Shown one piece after another: positions 26,151 through 35,099 of a stretch of 64,000 bases of DNA. The notes under the pieces were generated by a model. The model did no database searches, was not told the origin of the DNA, and worked only from the letters and a program-made list of their open reading frames with translations. Both the position numbers and the translations under genes were made by a program. Position 1 is the first letter of the stretch. Each line of letters opens with the position of its first letter. The DNA is from Planctomycetaceae bacterium (lineage in GTDB: Bacteria; Planctomycetota; Planctomycetia; Gemmatales; Gemmataceae): contig PNLP01000002.1 in the NCBI GenBank assembly GCA_013823135.1, forward strand, positions 186,001 to 250,000, in the 5' to 3' direction.

Positions 26151-28136
26151 TCACTCCGCCTTGAACGGCGTTCCGGAACCGAGCGGGGCGGGTGTCGTGA
26201 TCAGCGCGTCGCGGTCGATGTTCTTCTTCTTGATCTTCGTGTGAAGCGTGTCGCGGCTCATTCCCAGCAACTTCGCGGCATGGCTCACGTTCCCGCCCGT
26301 TTGCCGCAGCGCCTTGCGGATGGCCCACGTCTCGATGTCGTCCATGTCCAGGCTGGTGGGTGCGTCGGCGGCGGCCTTCGGAGCGGGCATCGACGCCATT
26401 TCGCTCAGACCCGTGAGCGGGAGCGTTTCGCCATCGAGAACATCGGTCTCGCTCATCACGGCAGCACTCTCGATTGCCGCCCGAAGCTGACGGACATTCC
26501 CCGGCCACGGATACGCCTGCAGTTTTCGCATCGCGGTCGCGGTGAGCCGGAAATTGCGCCGACACTCGGCCGACACCCGCGACAGGAAGAACCCCGCCAA
26601 CTCGGGGATATCCTCGGGGTGTTCACGCAGCGGCGGAACGCGAATCGGGATGACCCGTAGCCGGAACAGCAGGTCTTGCCGGAACCGCCCGGCCTTGGCT
26701 TCCTTCTCCAGGTCGCGGTGCGTGGCGGCCACGATCCGCACATCCACCTTCACGTCTGCGGTCGAACCGATCGGACGGAACGCCTTCCCCTCGATGACTC
26801 GCAACAGCCTTGCCTGGCAGTCGAGCGACAGTTCACCGATCTCATCGAGGAACAGTGTGCCTTCGTCGGCTTGCTGGAACAGACCAGGATGGTCGCGGTC
26901 CGCGCCGGTGAATGCACCCTTCTTGTAGCCGAAGAGTTCGGCTTCGAGCAGCGACGGTGCGATTGCCGCGCAATTCACGACGACCAGGGGACCATCGGCC
27001 CGGCGGCTGTTTCGGTGAAGGCCCAGCGCGACGAGTTCCTTCCCCGACCCGCTTTCGCCATGCACGAGCACAGTGAAGGGTTGCGGTGCGGCCTTCAGAA
27101 TTTGCTGGCGGAGGTTCATGATGGCGGTGCTACCGCCCAGAATGTCGTCGGCTGCGGGCGTGTGAATGCGGAGTCGGTAGTTCTCGGCTTCGAGCGTGCG
27201 GCGGTTCCGGTGGATCTCGAGGCTGGGGGCGAGGAACCCCGCGACAGCCTCAATGAACTTCACGTCGCGCTCGGTGAACGCCGCCGTGGAACGGTAGACG
27301 TGCAGGGCCGCGAACGCCGCACCCGACGCCTTGAGGGGAATGCAAATGGCATCCGCGAAGGTGGCGAGCGAGTCGGTCGGCGGGTGGGCCGCGGTCAGTT
27401 CCGGGAACAACCAGACCATCTTGCCGGTCTTCTGCACCTGGGCCGTCAGTCGGCGGCTCAACTGGCTATCCATCGTGGCCGATTCGGGAACGATCACACG
27501 GGGTGAAGGATCTTCCGCGTCGAGGCCAAGGTAGCCCGCGAGTTTGGCAGTGGTTTGGTGCAGGATCGCACGAAGGGCGTTGCCAATGAGATCGTAAGGC
27601 GTGCGGGTTTCGACCGCCTGCGTCATGAATTTGCACAGCGCGGTCAGTTCGTCCATCCGAAGATGGTTAGCGGTCGGTTCCTGCGGCACATCGCCGTGAG
27701 GGACACGTGCCGCAGGGACTTCGAAAATCTTTGTCCCGGCGTGAACGTTCTCGGTGGCACGCGAACCACGAGACTGCGATGGGTTCCCGGACGACGAAGG
27801 AGCAACCGGAATCGCCGGCAGCTTCGAACTCGAACCCGGCTTGATATCGGTGATGAAACGCAGGACGACTTCCCCGATCTTGATCTTCTTGCCGTCGGTG
27901 AGTTCAACCGCTCCGTTCACCTTCACGCCATCGACCCGCGTGCCGTTAAGGCCGAAATCACGGAGGTGCCAGCGGCCATCTTCGAAGTAAATCTTGGCGT
28001 GGAGTCGCGACGCGAGTTCGTCTTTGAGGACGATCGTGTTGTCCCGGCCGCGGCCGAGGGTCACGGGTTGCTCGGGTGTGAAGTCGAGCGTTGTGGGGAG
28101 GGTCTCGCCACCTTCGAGATTGACGCGTGCGTGCAT
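26151..28136 (-). CDS. FHA-GAF-sigma54 activator-Fis transcriptional regulator (661 aa)
   Basis: A bacterial enhancer-binding protein. The N-terminal FHA domain (about 1-98; TLGRGRDNTIVLKDELASRLHA, then LNGTRVDG) binds phosphothreonine. A GAF-like sensor occupies about 150-310. The AAA+ domain (about 315-555) has Walker A GESGSGKE, the GAFTGAD loop that contacts sigma-54, Walker B TLFLDEIGEL and an arginine-finger region. The C-terminal Fis-type HTH (about 605-645; IRKALRQTGGNVSHAAKLLGM) binds DNA. FHA control implies input from a Ser/Thr kinase. The start at 28136 is chosen because the domain begins there; the longer frame to 28403 has no homology-like character. Confidence 0.95.
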   Translation of the reverse strand: MHARVNLEGGETLPTTLDFTPEQPVTLGRGRDNTIVLKDELASRLHAKIYFEDGRWHLRDFGLNGTRVDGVKVNGAVELTDGKKIKIGEVVLRFITDIKPGSSSKLPAIPVAPSSSGNPSQSRGSRATENVHAGTKIFEVPAARVPHGDVPQEPTANHLRMDELTALCKFMTQAVETRTPYDLIGNALRAILHQTTAKLAGYLGLDAEDPSPRVIVPESATMDSQLSRRLTAQVQKTGKMVWLFPELTAAHPPTDSLATFADAICIPLKASGAAFAALHVYRSTAAFTERDVKFIEAVAGFLAPSLEIHRNRRTLEAENYRLRIHTPAADDILGGSTAIMNLRQQILKAAPQPFTVLVHGESGSGKELVALGLHRNSRRADGPLVVVNCAAIAPSLLEAELFGYKKGAFTGADRDHPGLFQQADEGTLFLDEIGELSLDCQARLLRVIEGKAFRPIGSTADVKVDVRIVAATHRDLEKEAKAGRFRQDLLFRLRVIPIRVPPLREHPEDIPELAGFFLSRVSAECRRNFRLTATAMRKLQAYPWPGNVRQLRAAIESAAVMSETDVLDGETLPLTGLSEMASMPAPKAAADAPTSLDMDDIETWAIRKALRQTGGNVSHAAKLLGMSRDTLHTKIKKKNIDRDALITTPAPLGSGTPFKAE

Positions 28137-28414
28137 GGTCCGCCGGGTCTCCTGACACGCCTGCCATCGTGGAGAAATGGCTTGTGGCGAACAACAAACG
28201 GTTCTTGGCCTCGGGAAAACCGAACTCGCCCCCGAGTCACGGTCCCGATCCGACAACCGCAAAGGATCGACTGAGCATTCGCTTCGGAAAACTTTAGCAC
28301 GCAATTCTGCCTGTGGGCGCAACAACCGTGGGGGCTTCCCATCTGGGGTCGCGGGGGGTAGGGTAACCGGGTCGAGAACGATCGACCAACGCCCGCCACA
28401 CACAGAGTTTCACC

Positions 28415-28984
28415 ATGCAAACCCGGATCGAAGGTATCGCTTACGTCCTTGGCGACAACATCGACACCGACCAGATCATCCCGGCCCAGTATTTGACGTA
28501 CAATCCGTCGATTCCCGCTGAATACAAGATGTTTGGCAAGTTCGCGTTGTGCGGCGTGCCCGACGATCAGGCCGGCTTGCCGAAGGGTCACATGCCCTTC
28601 CACCCCGCAGGTACGGACGAGTACCTTTCGCCCTACACCATCATCATCGGCGGCAAGAATTTTGGCTGCGGGTCGAGCCGCGAACACGCCCCCATTGCCC
28701 TCGCCGCCGCTGGGGTTGTTGCGGTAGTGGCCGAATTTTATGCCCGAATCTTCTACCGAAATGCCGTCAACGGCGGCTACTTGGTGCCGATCGAATCCAA
28801 AGCTCGTCTTATTGACCGCGTTTGTACCGGCGACAAGATCGTGATCGATATCGAGGCCAAGACCTTGACGAACACGACAAGTGGGGAAGTGGTCGAGTTG
28901 CTGCCGCTGGGCGAGGTTGGCCCGATCATCGAGGCCGGCGGCGTGTTCCCCTACGCGGAGAAGGTAGGGATGCTGGTGCGGTGA
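28415..28984 (+). CDS. leuD: 3-isopropylmalate dehydratase small subunit
   Basis: Swivel-domain subunit of the aconitase-type isomerase that converts 2- to 3-isopropylmalate in leucine biosynthesis. Landmarks are GDNIDTDQIIPAQYL near the N-terminus, GKNFGCGSSREHAPI in the centre, FYRNAVNGGYLVPI, and a 189-residue length as expected for the short type. The large Fe-S subunit leuC is not adjacent, which is common in Planctomycetes. A homoaconitase small subunit is an alternative that cannot be excluded from this sequence alone. It is divergent from the FHA regulator. Confidence 0.9.
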   Translation: MQTRIEGIAYVLGDNIDTDQIIPAQYLTYNPSIPAEYKMFGKFALCGVPDDQAGLPKGHMPFHPAGTDEYLSPYTIIIGGKNFGCGSSREHAPIALAAAGVVAVVAEFYARIFYRNAVNGGYLVPIESKARLIDRVCTGDKIVIDIEAKTLTNTTSGEVVELLPLGEVGPIIEAGGVFPYAEKVGMLVR

Positions 28985-28991
28985 GTGAGCG

Positions 28992-29043
28992 GCAACCCCA
29001 GCGGGGTTGCGTCAGATTGTTGGGCTCAGCCCCGCCGGGGCTG
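28992..29043. terminator. Two adjacent hairpins between leuD and a convergent lipoprotein gene
   Basis: Hairpin 1 is GCAACCCC-AGC-GGGGTTGC (28992-29010). Hairpin 2 is CAGCCCC-GCC-GGGGCTG (29027-29043), with GCGTCAG at 29009 able to pair with CTGACGC at 29041. They fill the 68-nt convergent gap and probably terminate both transcripts. The CCCC-AGC-GGGG core recurs elsewhere in the window. Confidence 0.6.
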
Positions 29044-29052
29044 ACGCTCAAC

Positions 29053-30024
29053 TCAATTGCGGCCCGTGGCGTCGAACCGTGCGTGTGCCAGATCGACTGG
29101 CGTCGCGCCGGGGATGTTTGGCAGGTCGAAGAGCCTCTTGTTGTCCTGTGGCGTCATCTGCCCATTCACGCGGCCGGCGTCGAGCTTCAACGTCATCTCG
29201 AACTTCTGTTCTTCCCATCGCAGTAGCAATTCGGTGGGGTACTGCACGACATACGGCCGCCCGGATTGCGGATCGTTGCCGCCGGTGGGGACGGTCTTGG
29301 CCGATCGCACGTCGGCGTAGGCGAGCACCTTCCCCTTCGTGTCGCGGATCAGGTGCTTCTTAACCTGGGCCTGGTTGTGGACGGCATCGGCGTCATCCGC
29401 GGCGAACACGATCTCCTTGCGGATCGGCACACCGTTCGGTGTCGTCGTCGGCCACGACAGGGTGTAGGTGCGTGCCCGTTCGTCGGCGGTCGCTGTGTAT
29501 GGCAACCCGGTCTGGAAGGTGGTCATGCCGAGTGCCTGCATGATCCAGTCGGGATCGACGGGCATGTTGCCGGGGATCTTCGCCTTGCCGGCCTCGAAGT
29601 CGGAGTGCGACGCGAAGACGTACATCGGCTGGACCTGCGGTGCCGTGAAGTACACCCAGAACTGATCGGGGTTCGAGCCGAGATCGACCTTCACATCGAC
29701 AAGCCCGCCCTTGGCCACCATGCGGAAGTTTCGGGGCTGGCTGGCCGACAGATTCCCGCGAAGGTTCGGGTAGGCCATTTCCTTGAGCGCGCCGCGGATG
29801 CCGTCGCCTTCTTTGGCGGAAACCGTCACTTCGCCGTAGCTGATGTTGTTGAGGCGGCTCGCCTGGATGTTCAGGTAGCCAACGAGCTGCTCGGCCGAGA
29901 CTTTCTGAACCGCACCGTGATTGTTGTTCGCTTGCTGGCCGATGCCTGCGGTGTTGCGCAGCCAGGAGCACCCCGCGGATGGAGCGAGTAGGAGCGCGAC
30001 GAGGAGGAATCGCAGATGACACAT
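29053..30024 (-). CDS. Planctomycete lipoprotein of unknown function (323 aa)
   Basis: The start at 30024 (MCHLRFLLVALLLAPSAGC) gives a lipoprotein signal with the lipid-attached Cys after APSAG, preceded by GGAGAACACCG. The mature part is rich in beta-strand-like segments: ISYGEVTVSA, FRMVAKGGLVDVKVDLG, FWVYFTAPQVQPMYV, ELLLRWEEQKFEMTLKLDAG. This is reminiscent of the open beta-barrel of LolA/LolB-type lipoprotein carriers, but the resemblance is only a pattern impression. It lies 23 nt downstream of the 162-aa gene and is probably co-transcribed with it. Confidence 0.8.
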   Translation of the reverse strand: MCHLRFLLVALLLAPSAGCSWLRNTAGIGQQANNNHGAVQKVSAEQLVGYLNIQASRLNNISYGEVTVSAKEGDGIRGALKEMAYPNLRGNLSASQPRNFRMVAKGGLVDVKVDLGSNPDQFWVYFTAPQVQPMYVFASHSDFEAGKAKIPGNMPVDPDWIMQALGMTTFQTGLPYTATADERARTYTLSWPTTTPNGVPIRKEIVFAADDADAVHNQAQVKKHLIRDTKGKVLAYADVRSAKTVPTGGNDPQSGRPYVVQYPTELLLRWEEQKFEMTLKLDAGRVNGQMTPQDNKRLFDLPNIPGATPVDLAHARFDATGRN

Positions 30025-30047
30025 CGGTGTTCTCCAACGAACGGCCA

Positions 30048-30536
30048 TCATTCCCAACCCAGGACGCGAAACACTTCCGTTTGCACCGCGGCGATTTGCT
30101 CGTCGGTCAGTCGCGGGTCGGTAACCTGGTGGACCGCCCCGCCTTTCGCATCCTTGAGGATCATCACGTCGCGGCCGAGACTGTCGCGGGCCGCGTCCTC
30201 GAACTTGAACCGCTTTCTACGCATGAGCAGCAGGGCCGCGACGTATCGGAAGTTCAGGCCGTCAGAATCGGTCGAATCCTTCAGCCGGTCGAAGCAGCCC
30301 AGCAGCAGGTCGTCGTTGATGACGGGCTTACGAGGCTTGTCGGCAGCCTGAACCTTCCCGGCCCAGTGAGCAACGGCACCTTCGGGCGGCCCGGCCCAGG
30401 AGTCGGCCGCGTAGTCCGTGCGAACGAACTTGCCCCCCTGTTCCATTAACACCGCGTGGAACCGATCACCGGGCTTCAACTCGCGCCCAGTGGCCGCACA
30501 GATTCTCGCCGGCCCCTGGATCTCGTAATCGGTCAT
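30048..30536 (-). CDS. Conserved hypothetical protein (162 aa)
   Basis: Starts MTDYEIQGPARICAATGRELKPGDRF. The C-x-x-(S/T)GRELKPGDRF opening looks like a small structural turn or degenerate zinc ribbon common to planctomycete proteins of this size, with a single visible cysteine pair partner at residue 81 (LLGCFDRL). The rest is soluble and mixed helical, with RYVAALLLMRRKRFKFED followed by DVMILKDAKGGAVHQV. No enzymatic motif is recognised. The 23-nt gap to the lipoprotein gene suggests a two-gene operon. Confidence 0.78.
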   Translation of the reverse strand: MTDYEIQGPARICAATGRELKPGDRFHAVLMEQGGKFVRTDYAADSWAGPPEGAVAHWAGKVQAADKPRKPVINDDLLLGCFDRLKDSTDSDGLNFRYVAALLLMRRKRFKFEDAARDSLGRDVMILKDAKGGAVHQVTDPRLTDEQIAAVQTEVFRVLGWE

Positions 30537-30544
30537 GTCATCCC

Positions 30545-30636
30545 ACGTTTCGAGTTTCGAGTTTCATGTTTCACGTTGAAGACAAGACCGATGGTGTTTC
30601 TCGCTGAACCGTTGAACTCGAAACTCGAAACTCGAA
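30545..30636. repeat. Inverted pair of CTCGAAA tandem repeats, second copy
   Basis: TTTCGAGTTTCGAGTTT near 30548-30564 faces ACTCGAAACTCGAAACTCG near 30616-30634, the same unit and design as 16604-16695. It lies between the 162-aa gene and the stop of the thioredoxin-like gene. Confidence 0.75.
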
Positions 30637-30669
30637 TGCATCGTACGCCCGCGACTTGCTCGCAGGCAA

Positions 30670-32199
30670 TCAGGGGCGCGGCACGATTGGCGGCAATGCT
30701 GGCACGGACGCAGGGGTTATTCCGCCTGCGCTGTTTTGGGAAGCTGAGGGGACCAGGTTATCGGCCTGTTCCTTCAGCAAGAACCCGGTTTCCCCACCCA
30801 CCCCGGTGAAGGTCCAGCGCACCTTGCCAGCCCCATCAATGAAGAAGAAACGCGGGGCGGTTTCGATGCCATACGCCGTCGCGGCCTTCACTCCGTCGTA
30901 AAGCGGGACGGTCAGCTTTAACCGGTCCCGGTCCTTCGTGGCCGTGGCAACGTCGCCAAACACCGCGAGCGGGACCACGACGAGCTTGCCCGCATACCGT
31001 TTCTCCAGTGCGCCGGCAATTGCGAGCGACAGGTCGGTCGTCTCGCCACCCGGTCGGAAGAAGATCAACACGACGGGCTTCCCTTGTTGCTCCGCGAGCC
31101 GAAACTTCCCCGCCGTGAAGTCCGGTGCAAGCTGCCCGACTTCCGGCACAGCAGGGACTGTCACGGCGATCACCGGCCCAACCGCGGTGGGCTGAAGCGC
31201 GGCCGTCTTCCCGTTGCGGCCATCTTCGAGCATCCGGCGAGCGGCCTGCATGGCTTCGCGATAAGGGCTGGCGAGATCAGTCTCTTCGAGTTGAGCATCG
31301 AGCTTGGTGAGTCGGTTCTCGAACGTCTTTGGTCCGAGTTTCACGGCGTCGGGAACCAACTGTGCCGCGTCTGTGAGTGCCGCGTAAGCGAGCTCGACAT
31401 CGCGACGCATTCGGTCGAAGGTCTGCCCGTTGAGCCGCGATTGATCCTTGAGCTCGTACTTCACTTCGACCCACGCCGAAGCCTTGTCCGCGTTCCCGTC
31501 GCGCTGCTGAATCACGCGGTGAACCTTCCGTGCGGTGCCGTCTTGCGTCGAAACCCAAACCGCGTCGGCCCGGTGCCACGCCATCTGCCCGCCGACGGGT
31601 TTCTCCCAGTTCGCAGACATCTGATTCCCGATCACCCAACGGCAGCGCTCGGCGTTGATGAACTCGAAACCCTTCGCTTGCCACGTTTGTGCGGGGCGGT
31701 TCGCGGGAGTAACGGTCCAGGCTTCGCCGTCGTTATCTCGCGGAATAACCGGTGGAAAGATCCCGAACTCGGACGCCGCGAACGCATCGAGCGGAACCGG
31801 CGGCAGCCCGCGTGCCGGGGTGTTGGCCGCGAGTTTCAGCGGTGGCGGCCCGGCTGGCAGGAGCAGGTGAACGGTGCCATCGGCGTGAATTCGCACGAGA
31901 TCGAGCCGCACGGACGGCGGGAAATCCTTGGCGGCCGCGCCCGTGACCACGCCGACCGCACCCGCGACCGCGTCGTCGGTGCGCTGGAGTCGCGTGAGGA
32001 CAACGGCGTCGGCCCAGTGCTCCTGACGATCGAGGACGAGGACGCGGAGTTCGAGGTTGTGGTTGCGGCGGAAGAAGTCTGGGGCGCGGTTAACCGCTTC
32101 GGCGACGGTGCCGGTGAACGTGAACACGTCGCCGGCCTGGAGCCCCGTGGCTGGCGGTGCGGCGATGGCGAGCGTGAGTGCGAACAGACCGGCGGTCAC
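30670..32199 (-). CDS. Secreted protein with cysteine-less peroxiredoxin/TlpA-like domain (509 aa)
   Basis: The hydrophobic start (MTAGLFALTLAIAAPPATG) looks like a signal peptide. A beta-rich N-terminal region of about 350 residues of no recognised family is followed by a thioredoxin-fold domain (about 365-480) typical of AhpC/TSA and TlpA: VGQLAPDFTAGKFRLAEQQGKP, VVLIFFRPGGETTD, VVPLAVFGD, APRFFFIDGAGKVRW. At the place where TxxC or CxxC should stand the sequence is RPGGE, so no redox cysteine is present. It therefore probably does not reduce peroxides or thiols and may be a binding or structural domain. Confidence 0.82.
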   Translation of the reverse strand: MTAGLFALTLAIAAPPATGLQAGDVFTFTGTVAEAVNRAPDFFRRNHNLELRVLVLDRQEHWADAVVLTRLQRTDDAVAGAVGVVTGAAAKDFPPSVRLDLVRIHADGTVHLLLPAGPPPLKLAANTPARGLPPVPLDAFAASEFGIFPPVIPRDNDGEAWTVTPANRPAQTWQAKGFEFINAERCRWVIGNQMSANWEKPVGGQMAWHRADAVWVSTQDGTARKVHRVIQQRDGNADKASAWVEVKYELKDQSRLNGQTFDRMRRDVELAYAALTDAAQLVPDAVKLGPKTFENRLTKLDAQLEETDLASPYREAMQAARRMLEDGRNGKTAALQPTAVGPVIAVTVPAVPEVGQLAPDFTAGKFRLAEQQGKPVVLIFFRPGGETTDLSLAIAGALEKRYAGKLVVVPLAVFGDVATATKDRDRLKLTVPLYDGVKAATAYGIETAPRFFFIDGAGKVRWTFTGVGGETGFLLKEQADNLVPSASQNSAGGITPASVPALPPIVPRP

Positions 32200-32315
32200 G
32201 GCTTCCCTCCGCGGCGAACCGACTTACCGGGCGGCGGGAATATACCGGGGTTCGCAGGGGACGCAACCGCAGTTGGAAATGGGGTAAGTGGGGAGTCCTG
32301 GAGGGCCGGTGCTGG

Positions 32316-33011
32316 TCACTCCTTGCCCAAAACGAGATCGACCACCCAGCACCCGCGAACGTGTGGCCCATCGCCACGACAGTGGTTCAGGATGTCGTCG
32401 TTGTCGCAACCCGCGTCTTGAAGCGCATCCGCGAGAATGGGCATCGCTGAGAAGTCGCGCGACTCGTACATCTGCTCTGCGAGGGCGACAACGGTGGAGG
32501 TTCGCCACTCTGGGGAGAACGTGACGGGACGGAACGGATTGCCGAAGATGTCGCGGACCAGTGCTGCTAGAGCTGCAAACTCCGCTTGGTGCTCCGCTTC
32601 ATACTCATTGCAAGTGCCGGCAGTTGCGGAAGCGGTTGAGAACGAAACGTACGTGGCGGCGGAGCTGGCGTCCGGCCGCAAACAATCCCCTACCATCTCA
32701 GCGGCATAGGTCTCGGGGTGGACGAAGTCGCCCCGCCTGACGACACAGTTCGTGCCGGGGTCGAGTCCCATGAACTCTTCGACTCGCTGCCGGACTTGAC
32801 GCTCGCACTCGAAAAACTCTGCCTCCGTGCATCTGGCGTCAGCGAATCGCTCGGCGACTTCAATGGCGTTCCGAAGGGTTTTGTCGTGCACGAGATGGAC
32901 TGCCCGCCAGCAGCAACCGGCCGCGAACAGCCGATGCTTGCGGTCTGAGAATAAGACGTTTGCCGCCATGTAGGCGGGTTGGGTACAGGTTAGCCACTCC
33001 GCTTCGGTCAT
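32316..33011 (-). CDS. MTEAEWL-family Gemmataceae paralog (231 aa)
   Basis: Starts MTEAEWLTCTQPAYM and contains SDRKHRLFAAGCCWRAVHL and EVAERFAD. The C-terminal 80 residues (IFGNPFRPVTFSPEWRTST through CWVVDLVLGK) are nearly identical to the gene at 60181-60771, 28 kb away. This is a large paralogous family in Gemmata-like genomes with no function that I know. The C-terminal CDNDDILNHCRG-x-GPHVRGCWVVD has conserved Cys/His positions that could bind a metal. The middle region (about 70-150) is variable between the two copies, including an insertion here. Confidence 0.85.
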   Translation of the reverse strand: MTEAEWLTCTQPAYMAANVLFSDRKHRLFAAGCCWRAVHLVHDKTLRNAIEVAERFADARCTEAEFFECERQVRQRVEEFMGLDPGTNCVVRRGDFVHPETYAAEMVGDCLRPDASSAATYVSFSTASATAGTCNEYEAEHQAEFAALAALVRDIFGNPFRPVTFSPEWRTSTVVALAEQMYESRDFSAMPILADALQDAGCDNDDILNHCRGDGPHVRGCWVVDLVLGKE

Positions 33012-33029
33012 CGCTAAGCCTCGTCGAAA

Positions 33030-33578
33030 TCACTCCTCGAAGAAGCGAGAGACCAGCACCTCGAAGCCTGGGAGCACATCGGGAAGCGTGAGCGTCTGAT
33101 TCTTCTCGAAGATGTCTTGCTTGGTGCCAGATCGGTAGACGCTGGCTGATTCCGTTTCTGGGTCAATAATCACCACGACCGGTACGCCGAAGTGCTGGTA
33201 GTCGAGCATCTTCTCGACCATGTCGGTCCACGTGTTCGACGGCGATCGTACTTCCACCACCAAATCGGGCGGGACTTCCAACATTTTCTCCGAGGACTTT
33301 CCAGGCGGCAGTTTGGCGTAACTGACGTAACAGAGGTCCGCACCGCGTGCAGTGTCTGCGGAAATGCGAATGAGTGTATCGTTGCCCATGACGCGGCCAA
33401 GCTTCGCCTGCTTGATAAACAACCCAAATATCATCGCAGCATTGAAACAAACGACTCCGTGTATCGTTCCAGGCATGGGATATCTCACGACGTGACCGCG
33501 AACGAGGTCGACGTTCGACTCGTGACCGTGGAGCTTGAAGAATTCCTCCGCCGTCAACGTGGGGGTAGCCACTACCAT
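33030..33578 (-). CDS. Uma2 family protein, predicted PD-(D/E)XK endonuclease (182 aa), copy 1
   Basis: The Uma2/DUF820 family has a restriction-endonuclease-like fold. Landmarks are the N-terminal LTAEEFFKL, VDLVRGHVV, RGADLCYVS (acidic residue of the core), and PPDLVVEVRSPSNTW, the family equivalent of D-ExK. The end LTLPDVLPGFEV is shared with the second Uma2 at 35100-35642. The start at 33578 (MVVATPTL) has GGAGG 7 nt upstream. It is the last gene of a same-strand run with the ligase and the other Uma2, with a 76-nt gap. Targets of Uma2 proteins are unknown. Confidence 0.9.
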   Translation of the reverse strand: MVVATPTLTAEEFFKLHGHESNVDLVRGHVVRYPMPGTIHGVVCFNAAMIFGLFIKQAKLGRVMGNDTLIRISADTARGADLCYVSYAKLPPGKSSEKMLEVPPDLVVEVRSPSNTWTDMVEKMLDYQHFGVPVVVIIDPETESASVYRSGTKQDIFEKNQTLTLPDVLPGFEVLVSRFFEE

Positions 33579-33654
33579 CGCAGTGCCTCCGAAAAGCAAT
33601 GGGCGAATGATACCACTCATTCGCCCCGTTGCACCAGTTGGATTCCCGTCCGCA

Positions 33655-35031
33655 TCACGCCGGGCGCGGCTTCTCGCTGTAGCCCTTGCCGGTCTTCTCC
33701 GCGAGCAACTTGTCGTACTCCTTCTTCGCCTTCGCCTCGTCCGCGAAGGTCTTCGGCTTCGTCTGACCAGCCGTGCCGATCTTCCCCCAACTCGTCGTCA
33801 CCACGGCGCCGTCCATCCAGATTTCCCAGAACTTGCGTGAGTCGCCATCCACGAATTCGAAGTAACGCTTCGGGGTTGCAGCCATAGTCGGGTCTCCATT
33901 GGGAACAGGGGTTGGTGTTGAAACGGGAACGGGAACAGGTTTGGGTTTTGGCGAGCCGGGAGCGTCAGCGACCGGAGTCACCACGGTAGTCTTGCGTGTC
34001 GGCGGCGCTGCGTTCGGGTTGCCGTCGGGTCGCAGGCCAACGTATACGGGGAAGCGCGGAATGCCGTCCTTGGTGAGTTCTTGATACTTCACGTTGATGA
34101 CGCTTCCCACGGCCGGCGGGTTCTCGCGTTCCTTGTCCTTCAACCCCGTGCCGACCTTGAATTCCTTGCCGTTGCCGAGGCGTGCCATCAGCGCACCCAC
34201 ACGACCCTTATGCCGGCCCAGCCCGGCTTCGTAGCCCAGCACGACCGCCTCAGTGTCGAGGAACTTCTTCACCTTCAGCAATGTGGTCGAGCGGGCGCGT
34301 TCGTACTGCGAGCCGGGCTTGCGGAGCATCAACCCTTCGCCGCCGAGGTCGGTTACGCGGTCGAGTTCGGTGAGGAGGTGATCGAACCCCGTGCAGACCT
34401 CGTGCTCGTGCAGCGCGACGAATTTCGTCTTCCACGACGCCACGCCATCCGCGAGGAACTTCATCCGATCCTCGAACGGTCCGCGTGCGTCTGGCGCGTC
34501 GAACACGAGGTACTTCAGTTCCTTCCAGATCTCCGGCTTATCCTGTCGGCGAACGATGCCACTCGTGCGGTCAAACTGCTTGCGTGCCAGCCACAACTCG
34601 CCGTCGAGCGGGTGAGCCGGCAACCCTTCCGTGAACCATTCGGGAGCGTAGAAGATGTTGTTCTTGCGCGAGAGGAACTGCTTGCCGTCCCAGTACGCCC
34701 GCACGCCATCGAGCTTTTCGCTCATCCACCAGTTGGTGGGGTCGTAATCGTCGCTCCAAACGTGAGCGAGCAGGATCGGCAGTTCTTCGACTTCGGCGGC
34801 CCCCTCGGGCTTAGCGGGTTTCGCGGGAAGGGCTGTTTCGATACGGGCTTCCTCGGCGGCATCGCCACGAAGTTTGCAGAGGTGCTTGCAGGTCCGTTTC
34901 TCGATGGGCACGGACTGATTCCGCCACGCGGGGCAGTTGCAGGAGTACACGCCGCCGACGTTTTTGAGTTGGTAGGGGTTCTTACCGGAACCCTGCATTT
35001 CGGTCGTTTCGCCATCGGCTAAATCGGGCAT
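33655..35031 (-). CDS. SWIM / ATP-dependent DNA ligase / WGR fusion (458 aa)
   Basis: Seals nicks in DNA using ATP. The N-terminal SWIM-like zinc finger has Cys31, Cys33, Cys48 and His50 (YSCNCPAWRNQ, RTCKHL). The nucleotidyltransferase domain has motif I SEKLDGVRA with adenylated Lys106, motif III LDGELW, motif IV GGEGLMLR (230-237) and motif V LLKVKK (251-256). An OB-fold follows (about 258-335; LGRHKGRVGALMARL). After a Pro-rich linker, the C-terminal WGR domain (about 385-450; TTSWGKIGTAGQ) is the nucleic-acid-binding module of PARPs. GGGAGG precedes the start. Its position between two Uma2 genes suggests a shared function. Confidence 0.93.
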   Translation of the reverse strand: MPDLADGETTEMQGSGKNPYQLKNVGGVYSCNCPAWRNQSVPIEKRTCKHLCKLRGDAAEEARIETALPAKPAKPEGAAEVEELPILLAHVWSDDYDPTNWWMSEKLDGVRAYWDGKQFLSRKNNIFYAPEWFTEGLPAHPLDGELWLARKQFDRTSGIVRRQDKPEIWKELKYLVFDAPDARGPFEDRMKFLADGVASWKTKFVALHEHEVCTGFDHLLTELDRVTDLGGEGLMLRKPGSQYERARSTTLLKVKKFLDTEAVVLGYEAGLGRHKGRVGALMARLGNGKEFKVGTGLKDKERENPPAVGSVINVKYQELTKDGIPRFPVYVGLRPDGNPNAAPPTRKTTVVTPVADAPGSPKPKPVPVPVSTPTPVPNGDPTMAATPKRYFEFVDGDSRKFWEIWMDGAVVTTSWGKIGTAGQTKPKTFADEAKAKKEYDKLLAEKTGKGYSEKPRPA

Positions 35032-35099
35032 GGTTGCTGCCTCCCGGTGTTGGAAGGAAGGTAACCCGCGGCATGTTGACTTGCAATCGCCGTAGCGAA

